DNA of 64,000 nt from Dactylonectria macrodidyma (taxonomy: Eukaryota; Ascomycota; Sordariomycetes; Hypocreales; Nectriaceae), in the NCBI GenBank assembly GCA_020744425.1, contig JAGMUV010000011.1, positions 1,364,001-1,428,000 on the forward strand. Reading direction: 5' to 3'. The translations under genes were made by a program, and so were the position numbers. Shown here piece by piece: positions 45,736-55,582 of the stretch (positions within the stretch are counted from its first letter, which is position 1; each line of letters starts with the position of its first letter). The notes beneath the pieces are model-generated. The model ran no database searches, was not told where the DNA came from, and saw only the letters and a program-made list of their open reading frames with translations.

Positions 45736-46722
45736 TTACAATCCAACCCATTCAATCGACTTCTCCCACAGTTTCTTCGCCTTCTCAACATCATAAGCAT
45801 GAGCCCCGTATCCCGGTCCCCACGGGCCAACTGAAGGTTCCCATGCTCCGATGATCTGGCAATCCTCCAGGTATTTGCCCCCGTCACCTTCCAATGCGGC
45901 GGCTGTGGCTGCCCAAACACTCGTGGATGCCCCTTGCTTAGCATTCTTCAGGATTTTAGAGAGGTATTCGTCTTTTGTGATTCCCTGCGTCTCTTCCTCA
46001 GACATGTGACGCATCAATTCCGTCTGGACGGCTCCGGGCTGGAGACTCCAAGCATGGATGCCTTGAGCGCCGTACCGTCTTTCGATCTCGTTGGCTGTCC
46101 AGAGGCTGGCAGTCTTGCTCTGGGCATAAGTCGCCATGGGGTCGTAGTGACCCTCAAAGTTCACGTCGTCAAAGTTTACCTCTCCGAAACGGTGCGCAAC
46201 GGAGCTCAGGACAACAACACGGGAAGCCCGCTGGGGAGTTACACCAGCTAGCAGGGCAGGTTGGAGAAGGTTGAACAGGAGAAAGTGTGCGAGGTGGTTA
46301 GTGCCAAACTGTGTCTCGAATCCATCCTTGGTGCGTCCCTCAGGTGGGGTCATGACGCCAGCGTTGAGGACGAGTATGTTGAGGGACTTGCACTTGGAAA
46401 AGAACTGCTCTGCACAAGCCCTGACGCTATCAAAAGATTCGAGGTCGAGATGCAGAAGGGTGACTCGGTCGCTATCAGCGATCTCACCGAGTGCGATTCT
46501 AGCCTTGTCGAGATTGCGAGCTGTCAGATAGAGGTTGGCGCCAGCAAGGTAAAGAGCCTTGGCAGTCTCGGTGCCGATTCCAGCGGAACAGCCAGTAATG
46601 AAAGCATTGTGACCAGCAAGTTTGCCTTCCAGTTGTTCATCGAGGATGATTTGAGTAGCGGTAGGGCGAGCATCGCCTGGCCCATTAGCGGCCTTGTGAA
46701 CGGCAACGTATCGGTCAGCCAT
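45736..46722 (-). CDS. Short-chain dehydrogenase/reductase
   Basis: A single exon of 328 residues from the ATG at 46722; an in-frame ATG at 46746 adds eight residues. The Rossmann motif TGCSAGIG (about 43-50) binds NAD(P), NAG follows in strand 4, and the catalytic YAQSK comes after the SSVAH serine. The sequence is of the retinol-dehydrogenase/WWOX-like classical SDR type common in fungi. The substrate cannot be predicted. I saw neither block motif near it, so it is probably outside both regulons. Confidence 0.9.
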   Translation of the reverse strand: MADRYVAVHKAANGPGDARPTATQIILDEQLEGKLAGHNAFITGCSAGIGTETAKALYLAGANLYLTARNLDKARIALGEIADSDRVTLLHLDLESFDSVRACAEQFFSKCKSLNILVLNAGVMTPPEGRTKDGFETQFGTNHLAHFLLFNLLQPALLAGVTPQRASRVVVLSSVAHRFGEVNFDDVNFEGHYDPMATYAQSKTASLWTANEIERRYGAQGIHAWSLQPGAVQTELMRHMSEEETQGITKDEYLSKILKNAKQGASTSVWAATAAALEGDGGKYLEDCQIIGAWEPSVGPWGPGYGAHAYDVEKAKKLWEKSIEWVGL

Positions 46723-48110
46723 GGTGTATGAGATATAGTTGGCCACAGTGCGTAGGTAAATAGATGAAGAAGAATAAGAAATTGTGGTAGCGCAATTGTT
46801 AATGAGAGATGTTGAATTCTAAATGCTTCAGAAGTGAGAGAATATATAGTTATCGCTTGTGACGTTTAGCCATGGACTTTGCGGAAACAAGAGCCACATG
46901 GAGTCCGTGTGAGGTGCTCGTGTCAGGCAAGGGACGGCCACATCACAGGTAACTGACTGTGTGTTGCTCTGATATGTCCATTTGCCACACCATACGCCCC
47001 GATCCCATGAAAGCCGACTCACTAGCCTGGTAGAGTGCAAAATTGCCTTTCGTTGCGATGTGCTAGTCTTGATTCCACGACAGTTTGACCATAGAGTTTT
47101 CGGCTCTCGGCGCTTTTGTCGGGGACGCACAAGCTAATGCAAGTGGATTACGGAGTACACCCTAGCTAGTGGCTACCGGCAGGGTGACGCTAATGCAACC
47201 GGATGACAGCCGGTGGGTCTGTTGGAAGTTTGAACACAAATTCAGGCATTATCGGCAAGGGTATTAGCCATCCTCTCTAATCTGTGATGAACTCCGTGAA
47301 GACCCAGCCCCTTGCAGTCAAAGTAAGCTGCTTGCATTACCTCTGTGTTCGTATCCGTCACACAACTCGGGCAATAGGTATGGCCGCGAGGGCTCTTGGC
47401 GTTCTTTCTGACACGATTCCTCTGTTCGAGCATAGAAGGGCGAGGGCTGCTGGCTGGTGAAAAAAGCAGCTCTGCTATCAAGATCAAGCGAAACCAACTG
47501 TGTACAGCTTGCTGGTTGCGTCATTCTCCAATGGGGTGCAGTACAAGTTTGGTGATACCTAGTAGTGAGAACCATGTTCTTCTGGTTGCTTCTTCAGTGA
47601 TTCCGTCGGTGTACGGCAAGATTATTAGCTACTTTATTTGCAGATTTCTTGGGTTCTAGTTCAACTTTCATCCGGGACTGGTTCCAAATCATCGGATTGG
47701 AGAGTGTTTGACTGCGTACGTGACGTCACATTGATCTGGCTTGGCGAGGGTGGTGCGAGGGGCAGTGCGTTTTAAGTTTCTTTGCGGTGTCGTTATGGTA
47801 GCTTGATTTGGCTTAGGGAGAGCACCCCAGCTTCGCTACCTACCAACCGACCCCAGGACACCGCTTCTTTCCCACCGGCGAGTCCATACCGAGTAAAATT
47901 CGCCAAGAGGAGAGAGATTACGTGGACGCAATGTCACTTAGGTATGGTTAATGCGGCCTCTGGAAGTGAAATGACGTGCGTGACTGTCCAACTGCCCTCG
48001 ACCCATTAAAATGATTCCGTGAAAACATTTATGAACCTGCGCGGCCAGCACTTGTGCTCCTTGTGTGAATACCTCTCAGCATTTCTGCAAGTATACCACC
48101 GCAGTATACG
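46723..48110. other. Intergenic, divergent SDR / beta-propeller
   Basis: 1.39 kb. Several short open frames exist on both strands near 47.2-47.7 kb, but none shows a family feature or plausible splicing. I see nothing definite. Confidence 0.45.
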
Positions 48111-49109
48111 ATGCTCAGCCTCCATTTCCTCACCATTCTTTCATGGTGCGCTGCCTCTTGGGCTGCACCACAGCACACAAACGATGTGTCTGTCTCCATT
48201 GTCGACACCATCGAGGAGACCCCGAATCTCGAGAATATCGCCGTTCGACGCAATGGCGACGTCCTTGTAACATCGGTGTCATCTTCAACCATCTTCCAAG
48301 TTTCTACGAAAAATGCGTACCCGCCTGTCGCCGTCGCCCGAATTCCCAACCGGAACGCCACGCTCGGTATCGTTGAGCTGGAGCAAGACATTTTCTACGT
48401 CGCCGCGGCCGATATTTTGGGATTGGGAGGCTCTGCAAACGAAATTTGGAAGCTTGACTTGAGGTCATTTCGCCACACGGGAACTGGAAAAGTCAAGCAT
48501 CCGGCTACCTTGACATTGTCGGCCAAGGTCACCAACGCCGTGCTCCTCAACGGCGTAACCCGCCTCGCAGGAAACGATAATACCCACATCCTTGCCGCAG
48601 ACTCAAACGCCGGCAAAGTCTTTAGAATCAATGTTCGTACTGGAAAGGTTGCCCTTGCTCAACAGCACCACACGATGTCAACAGTAGTTGGACAACTTGG
48701 TGTTGGTATCAACGGGATCCACACATTCGGAAACAGCCTTTATTACACCAATCTGGACCAAAAGCTTTTTGCGCGCGTCCCAATCTCCCTCTCTGATGGC
48801 AGTGCTACGGGCCGCGTGGAGGTCATTAGCAATGGAACGCTTCTGAATGCAGACGACTTTACCCTATCCAGAGACGGCACGAGGGCCTGGATCACCGAAA
48901 ATGGGGGGAACGCTCTGATAGAGATCGATATTTCGTCAAAAACCACTCGTGTCGCCGTCAACTCCACTATTCTGACATCTATCAGTTCTGTAGCATTTGG
49001 TCGGACTTGGTCGGATTGGAATACTCTGTACGTCACTGGAGCTCTTCTTGACAACGGGGTGGCCGTGGAAGGCCAGATCAACAGAGTGATAATCCGGGCT
49101 TTGGAGTGA
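48111..49109 (+). CDS. Secreted beta-propeller (SMP-30/NHL-like) protein
   Basis: A single exon of 332 residues. A signal peptide (about 1-18, ending ASWA) precedes repeated propeller-like blades such as NLENIAVRRNGDVLVT and LNADDFTLSRDGTRAWITENG. This layout is shared by secreted fungal SMP-30/gluconolactonase-like and NHL-type six-bladed propellers, which may hydrolyse lactones or bind ligands. Several NxS/T sites support secretion. Catalytic metal residues cannot be assigned with confidence, so function stays open. Confidence 0.8.
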   Translation: MLSLHFLTILSWCAASWAAPQHTNDVSVSIVDTIEETPNLENIAVRRNGDVLVTSVSSSTIFQVSTKNAYPPVAVARIPNRNATLGIVELEQDIFYVAAADILGLGGSANEIWKLDLRSFRHTGTGKVKHPATLTLSAKVTNAVLLNGVTRLAGNDNTHILAADSNAGKVFRINVRTGKVALAQQHHTMSTVVGQLGVGINGIHTFGNSLYYTNLDQKLFARVPISLSDGSATGRVEVISNGTLLNADDFTLSRDGTRAWITENGGNALIEIDISSKTTRVAVNSTILTSISSVAFGRTWSDWNTLYVTGALLDNGVAVEGQINRVIIRALE

Positions 49110-49344
49110 GCAGAACCATCGGTCTGGCACTCTAAACAGCGTAGTACATTATACAATTCGTTAGAATATGGGCGCGACTAATTCTTTGGTCGCTGTAGCT
49201 GTATAGAGGGACTTGTGATACCACAGGGAAAGAATAACTTACTCCGAAGTCTGTTTCGCGACTGGTGTGGTCGAAGCGTAGTGGGGACAGGGCGCGTCAA
49301 TTTCGTGGGATCAACCGTGGGTTTTCACTGAGAACCGTGGCAGC

Positions 49345-49625
49345 TATGCACGCTGCGACTTACAGAAGAAAGATGAACCCAGGTTACAGGTGGGCGATTA
49401 GGATCAACCCACCAGAGATTACATTCCACTTACCATGGGGCTGGAGATAATAGTCTCGGACATAGGATATAGCGGACACAGCGTTTGACTTCAGGGGCCC
49501 CCAGTCCGTTGTCTCTATTAGGAGCCCTTCTCGAACACGGACTCGTCTAATCGGACCGAAACTTTTAATTCATATACATTGATTTTGCGGGAGGCAGCAC
49601 AGACTTCACCTACGCTGATGAATCG
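49345..49625 (+). pseudogene. Decayed fragment of an SCPL3-like carboxypeptidase gene
   Basis: Parallel similarity to the 5' part of SCPL3. One frame at 49348-49446 reads ATYRRKMNP, then WAIRI, EITF and HLPWGW, in the order of ATYHRIEPK, GSIRV, EIDL and HHLGW in SCPL3. Next, 49490-49545 matches the oxyanion-hole region at nucleotide level, sharing TATT(A/G)GGAGC and then TTCTCGAACACGG. The part at 49573-49625 matches the YIDSPAGTTGFSY region. Frame changes and stops interrupt it, the stretch between these islands is shortened, and the catalytic part is absent. It is a fifth member of the S10 family in this window. Confidence 0.7.
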
Positions 49626-50288
49626 TTTTCTGGATTACAGAACTTGATGGCTACCAAGTATTAAACTTGTCGGGACAATCCAAAAAGTCCAGAAATATTG
49701 AAGAGAGACGATTGCTAGTATAAGAGGCTATCCGCTCCATCAAGGGCGAGTTGCTGCCGCCACGAAGGAAAAAAAAACAGTTTTCTTCACATTTTAAGCA
49801 TTTTAAAGACCCAATGCTTTCACAGTTGAGAGACGATTGCAACGTCACATAAGGATTAGAAGCGATGAAGACCTTTCTTAAGTTGACAATGCAGCCAGTT
49901 TTGGGCCGAAACTATCATCCAAAACTTCCACTTTCGAAATACATCCGCTGAGCAAGCATATCAAGCTGCATATGTCACATTTTTGGTGGGGGACGGGGAG
50001 GTTCCGGAGCGAGGGCTCATAATATCCCGCGTATCTAAAACTGGGATGCCCACTGAAGAAGTAAGGAGCAAGGGAATTCAGGTTGGGAGCCAGCTTAGCT
50101 TGGCTCGGAAGGTTGTGTATTTGTCTCTTATGTTACAAGCGAAACCCGAATCACAAGCTATGTGCCGTACGCTCTCCTAGTCAATAGGTATAATGATGAT
50201 ACTCCCTCGTCGACTCCAACCGAGAGGCCTCATCTACCATCTCGATTTCGCTGGGGCTTTCAATGGAGTCCGTTTCGCCCTTTGGCAA
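49626..50288. other. Intergenic downstream of carboxypeptidase relic
   Basis: About 660 bp without a recognisable gene. It may include further, unrecognisable decay of the relic. Confidence 0.4.
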
Positions 50289-51908
50289 TCAAAGCCTACC
50301 AAAGTCCCCACTAGCTACTTCATACCCCAAGCGCAGGCCCATTGGCCTCTCAGATATCGTTACCATGCCACCAAGGGCGAGATATACATGCTGGCCCATC
50401 CAAGAAGTCAATTTCGGCGGGCCTAACCATATCCGAAGTATGCCAACTAGAAATGCGAGGATTCCGACTGCTAGATACACCACTTGCGCCGGATGTCGAA
50501 TAACTGTGGGGTATATGATACGGGATCCCCGAAAGTATGGCGGAGAGGTGAGTCCAATGATGTCTGATTTGTTGATTTTCGTAACGTAATCTTCATCCGG
50601 CCATGTATATGCCGAATTCCTTGCGGCGGCTACAAAAGCACCCGACATTGCTGCTCGAACAAAAGCAGCCACACCGTCACGCATAGTTGTTTGAGGGTTG
50701 TAGATGAAAGCATCCAGCCACCTTCGGTCGACTAGTGTTTCATTCCCAAGTTGCAGCGGCGTGGCGTCAATGGAGATGGCAAGATCGAAGAAATGGCCAA
50801 ATTCAGTGTTGTTGGTCAATGTGGCACAGTCGTCGTATCCGGTTAGCATGAATCTAGGAACGATCCAAGTCGCAGGAAATATCTTGTACGTAAATCGCCG
50901 GACAACAGGTTCCTCTGCGGAACTACCATCAATGTTGTCGGTGTACCAGTTACCGAACCGTGCCCATTGAATTTGAATGCTGTCTGGTTCCAAAACTCGA
51001 TAATCGACAACCATGGCAACAGACTCGGTGCTTTGAGTAATCCAGGTCAAGTTGGTTGTTTCGGTTCGGAACCAGCCAGTGCTATCCTTTGTCATTGTGG
51101 ACAAGCCGACTTCCTCAGTTCGGTTCGCGATTAGAACAAATTGCGGAAAATAGACATCCCCTCGGACATCGAATGTGAAAAGCTGCGCGCAGGCAACCGC
51201 GCTCGTCATCACTATATTGATCGGTGGCTCTTCATCAGGCAGATTCCCGTCGAGTTTGTGACGGAACGCCCGGGCATATCGGATCCCGGCTTCGACTTCA
51301 AAGTCATGGTAAAACCATGATGGTACTGTTTCGCGCCCGCCCTCGAAAACCATCCTAACATCTCTGTAAGAGGGGGCTTCGGGCCAAGAACCAATAGGGC
51401 CGGATATGTCAGACAGCTCGGGAGTCGTTCCTCGTGCAATCCCAAATTTGTAACCAATTGACGAGCCAATAGCGATTAATGCCATGAGACGTTGGAGATT
51501 GACAATGACGGGGAATCCTCTCATGCCAAGTAACACTGGTGCTCTTGGTTGCGAGTTCAAGTATCGCTTATAGTCAAGGCCAGAATGTTTGCTTGCCTGT
51601 AGGCTGCACCATAGGTCAACAAAGTGAGTGAAGCCTTCTTGGAGGCCATATGAAACAAGGCCAAACCCCACGCCTACGATGGCTAGCCAAGTTTGGACAT
51701 CGAGTGCCCACCCGATCCGGAACCTGCCAAATTCCGTATAATTAGGATCCGTTGGGTGTAGATATTCATACCCCGCGTTGAAAACAACCAAGATTAATAT
51801 GAGAGAACCAACGAAGAGGGCGGCGAGAGATAGTAAGCCGATGAGCTTGAGGCGTTTATAGAACCTCCCGATAAAATTCCCAGGCTGTTCTAGTTGACTT
51901 TTGCTCAT
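50289..51908 (-). CDS. Unrecognised membrane protein with large ectodomain
   Basis: A single exon of 539 residues. Two hydrophobic helices lie near residues 22-48 and 72-92, weaker ones near 125-150, and a final helix near 485-508. Between them lies a stretch of about 330 residues with several NxS/T sites (NRT, NLT, NNT, NET), consistent with a lumenal or extracellular domain. I do not recognise the family. Uncharacterised proteins of this layout are common in Pezizomycotina. Length and clean reading frame argue for a real gene. Confidence 0.75.
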   Translation of the reverse strand: MSKSQLEQPGNFIGRFYKRLKLIGLLSLAALFVGSLILILVVFNAGYEYLHPTDPNYTEFGRFRIGWALDVQTWLAIVGVGFGLVSYGLQEGFTHFVDLWCSLQASKHSGLDYKRYLNSQPRAPVLLGMRGFPVIVNLQRLMALIAIGSSIGYKFGIARGTTPELSDISGPIGSWPEAPSYRDVRMVFEGGRETVPSWFYHDFEVEAGIRYARAFRHKLDGNLPDEEPPINIVMTSAVACAQLFTFDVRGDVYFPQFVLIANRTEEVGLSTMTKDSTGWFRTETTNLTWITQSTESVAMVVDYRVLEPDSIQIQWARFGNWYTDNIDGSSAEEPVVRRFTYKIFPATWIVPRFMLTGYDDCATLTNNTEFGHFFDLAISIDATPLQLGNETLVDRRWLDAFIYNPQTTMRDGVAAFVRAAMSGAFVAAARNSAYTWPDEDYVTKINKSDIIGLTSPPYFRGSRIIYPTVIRHPAQVVYLAVGILAFLVGILRIWLGPPKLTSWMGQHVYLALGGMVTISERPMGLRLGYEVASGDFGRL

Positions 51909-54134
51909 GATTCAAGTTGATTTTGGGAAGGGCTGTTTAACCGTGGGAAGAATTCACGAGCATCCTTCAGCCATGTATTCGCTCAGTTCGTAGCACATTC
52001 ACGGAAGAAAGGATGGCCTCAACCGAATCTTGGCGAATGCTCCGCCACACCAGCACCTCTGCAATGCAGATTGTATTGTTACACCAGGATTCACCAGCGG
52101 CAGCCACAATGTCGGGTATGCATATTTATCCAATGATGCTACAACAAGTTGCCAAAACTTGGCAGGCTGGTGGATCTGAATAACTGCCTGGGGAAACGCT
52201 TGGATTGTGAAGGAATGTTTTCTCCACCCGTCTTTCAGCCGCACGAGACTGGCGTCAGACTCACCTTCCGTAAAATCATGATATTGCGGTACATGCAACA
52301 GGAGCGTTTGAGTAATTTGATTACGTCCCGTGCGACGATTCTCGGCCGTGCCTAGTTTCGATCGACTCCAGCCTAGCTAAGGCTGATAGGTTGGCAATCG
52401 CCCGACGAAATCACAGTGTTTCAATCCATAATATCACCGCAGAAAGATCTGCTACGAGATGGGGGTTGGGGAGCCACTCAATATGCAGTTGAGCCTTGGC
52501 GTCAGTGCCCGAATGAGCGACATGCACACCAGCTTTGAAATGCGGCCAATAGAGAACAGAATGAGTGATATTCGTCAACGAAAATGGTAATTCAATTGTG
52601 GCTTTGAATCAGGTTACAGAATCCAAGTCTCTTTGAGCGTTGGACCACATGACGCAATCACTCCGACTAATGACCTTAGGAGTAGTTAAATCTAGATCTG
52701 AGCAGTTCTCTTGATGTCCGACTTGAAGCCTGAATCTCAAAAAATAGTCGCAGACACTTGCTATACTAAGCTGTGCGCCATATAGTGTTCATCTATCCTC
52801 TCTCATGCCCTGAATTCTTGATATCGGCATGTCGGACACGTAGCCTCTTTTTGTTGGAAGCCTGATAAGCTCGCAAGCTACTCATGTAAGACAATCCTGC
52901 CAACGTTACCGCCTGGCAATCTGGTCAAGTTAGCGATGCGCAATCAACCTTGCGATCAGCTATAAACAAATCCCTTGCATGCAATTGATTCAAAATCGCA
53001 AGCAAGCGTCGGCCCCCAATCGCCCCGCCCCCGCCCCTTCTGATATCGATCGTTTGGTCCTAAATTCCTCTGGGCACTATTGACCGTGATGTTGTCTTAG
53101 CACTACTTAGTTTGCCCTTTGCTCCTTCGGACTGGATCTTGAGCGAAGCTTGCTGACCTTGTCGTTACAGACAAGAAGTTACCCCAAGGCTATATTAGTA
53201 AAGCAAGTTCTGGTTACACAGCTACCCTTGGTAGTGATAAACAGAGCTCTCGAATTTGATCGCTTGACGATGTTAGAGGGGCAGCCATAAATCGGGGGCT
53301 GAGCGGTAGGATTTTCGGATTTTGCTACCATTCACAAACTACTTATCGTCCTTGCTGACAAAGCAGTACTTTTCATCCTCCAACACCAGCCAATTACAAC
53401 CACTTCTCGTGATGCTCAAAACAAGAGATAATCTCCCAATATCCAGTGCGGACCCTCCAAGCATCGTTGATGCTGTGTTCGTGGCTTTCAGATCGGCCAC
53501 GCTTTTGAGATCGACGAAGTCCGACACCCTTTTCCACAGGTTGACGTTCCCCACCTTGAGTCTGCAATGCCTCGCCGAGTGATAAGTTCGATTGCTCAAC
53601 AACATCTTAGACAAGAATATACGCGCCCTGAAATCGACATCGCCATCCGAAGGTGCAAAATATGAAGCCAGTGCTAATGAACGTCTTAAGGTTGGATCGC
53701 CAGATGCTGAGAACGACGACTGATTTCGTCGGTATTCTGTTTGACCACCCCGATAGTGATTTAACGAATAGCGGGGGCAGAAATCTCCACAGCAGATGCC
53801 AATGAAAGTGCCGGAATTTCTAAGGCAGTGAGCCCATAGCCTATTATCCGGGGCTAAGTTACGGTAACGTCCCCCCACATCTCCTACCAGGGTCAACCCG
53901 CGGGGGTATATTGAGTTGCTTGGTTTCTCACTTAAGTATGACTCCTCACCGTGATGACGTTACAACCATGCGACACGAATGATAACCTGTGCTTACAAAA
54001 ACCTATTTGTTACGAGACTGAACTTTGAAACTTTCATCATTTCATTTGAACACCAGACTTCCTTAACACCTCGGTTGCAAAACATCATAGACAAACCTGC
54101 TCGCCGATTTGAGTGAAAAAAAGTCTCTCCTACA
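51909..54134. other. Long gene-poor stretch
   Basis: 2.2 kb. The only sizeable frame is a 185-codon minus-strand ORF (53339-53896), listed separately with low confidence. Nothing else is supported. Confidence 0.45.
53339..53896 (-). CDS. Possible hypothetical protein, 185 aa
   Basis: An open frame with no recognised domain, no signal peptide and no visible intron partners. It could be a chance ORF or a remnant of a larger gene. It is listed because it is the longest frame in an otherwise empty 2-kb region. Confidence 0.2.
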   Translation of the reverse strand: MTLVGDVGGRYRNLAPDNRLWAHCLRNSGTFIGICCGDFCPRYSLNHYRGGQTEYRRNQSSFSASGDPTLRRSLALASYFAPSDGDVDFRARIFLSKMLLSNRTYHSARHCRLKVGNVNLWKRVSDFVDLKSVADLKATNTASTMLGGSALDIGRLSLVLSITRSGCNWLVLEDEKYCFVSKDDK

Positions 54135-54830
54135 ATGGCTCCAGTAACAGATGAAGGCATCACAGATGAGCGCAAATCCCGCCTCAAGGAGTCATACGAT
54201 GCAATCGCGCCAGTCTACAACGCCTGGACGGTAGATCACTCTACCACCCGCATGCACTACCTGGATCAGGTCCTCCAGCTGCTACCCCGCCGTAACCCCG
54301 ACGATCCCGGCGCGTCCATCATCACTGCCCTCGAGCTTGGCTGTGGCGCCGGCGTTCCCGTGACTGAAAAGCTCCTCTCCGATGATCGCTTCCACGTCAC
54401 GGCCAATGACATCTCGACAACCCAGATCGAGACGGCCAAGGCGACCCTGGGCACTGAGCGCGTCGATTGGGTCGAGGGCGACATGATGGCCCTGACATTC
54501 CCGGACAGCTCTCTGGATGTTGTCTTGGGCTTTTACAGTATCATTCACCTTCCGCGTGAGGAGCAGGATGTTCTGTTGAACAGAATCGTCGCATGGCTGA
54601 AGCCGGGGGGTGTTATGCTCGTCAACTTCACCTCTGTGGACCAGGAAAGCATTGTGGCGGAAAAATGGTTGGATGACAAGGGATGGATGTTCTGGAGCGG
54701 TTGGGGAGCAGATGCCATGCTGGAAAAGGTCAAGCAGGCCGGCTTGGAGGTGCTTACGAACGATGTTAAGAAGGATGAGGGTGACGCCGAGTTTCTCTGG
54801 GTTATTGCGCGGAAGCCAAAGGCTACGTGA
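54135..54830 (+). CDS. SAM-dependent methyltransferase (class I)
   Basis: A single exon of 231 residues. The opening region SYDAIAPVYNAW is typical of Methyltransf_11/25-type enzymes. Motif I, LELGCGAGVP, lies at about residues 66-75. Motif II/III is represented by NDISTTQIETA and EGDMMALTF, and the post-motif by LKPGGVMLVNF. It transfers a methyl group from SAM to an unknown small molecule or protein. No biosynthetic partner is adjacent, so the pathway is unknown. Confidence 0.9.
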   Translation: MAPVTDEGITDERKSRLKESYDAIAPVYNAWTVDHSTTRMHYLDQVLQLLPRRNPDDPGASIITALELGCGAGVPVTEKLLSDDRFHVTANDISTTQIETAKATLGTERVDWVEGDMMALTFPDSSLDVVLGFYSIIHLPREEQDVLLNRIVAWLKPGGVMLVNFTSVDQESIVAEKWLDDKGWMFWSGWGADAMLEKVKQAGLEVLTNDVKKDEGDAEFLWVIARKPKAT

Positions 54831-55582
54831 ATCCAGCTGGGTGGTGCAGAGGGTGAGTGGGAGTGACTCAGCCATGATGAAATTCCCCTTTACAAAACAG
54901 GATTAGGACATCGCTTGCAAGATTGGCAGCACAAAGCCCTGCATCACACGCAGTCCAGTTTATAGTTTCTATGCGATGCTGGTTGTCCTTCTGACACATC
55001 GTCTGTCCAGGCTTATTCAACCTTGCCTGCATCTGACGTTCAACGTTTTGATAAGAAAAAAGTCCTCTCTACTCGAGATGGGACTAGCCCTATCTATAAT
55101 GCTATAGCGGTATTACGCGACCAGCGATCCCGAATTAGGCTGCGTTGTTTGCATCTACAACGATGAAAAGGGTGAAGCATGGAGGAACTCAGCAACAATC
55201 ACAGGTTTAGTTAGCACAAACCGCAAGAGAATAAAATAGTGTACATTTTTCCTGTATGTACGATAATCTCAGAGGATGGCTTTGCGTAGGTCGGCATTGA
55301 AGCCAGCCAACCGCTTCATCCTGCAACGGCCCCCAATACCATGAATGGAGCGTGCCATGTGCCAATTAGAGGGAGCGGTGACGTGGCAACAAGGCTCTCA
55401 CGTCCTGACCAAATGGGATTATTATGTAAGGCTGCATGCAGCATATATCTCTATCTTCTTGCCAATGGGAGAATCGTCGCACCTTTTTCCTCTTGTTATT
55501 TAGGTCGGTTCTCGAATCAACACCACCAAGAGGCAATTCTCCCTGATATACCCCACACCGCCCTATTCACCAAGTCGCTACA
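54831..55582. other. Intergenic, methyltransferase / ankyrin gene
   Basis: About 750 bp; no supported gene, RNA or repeat seen. Confidence 0.5.

Noticed and set aside
47242..47659. Overlapping short ORFs on both strands
   Set aside because: No family feature and no plausible exon joins; probably chance.
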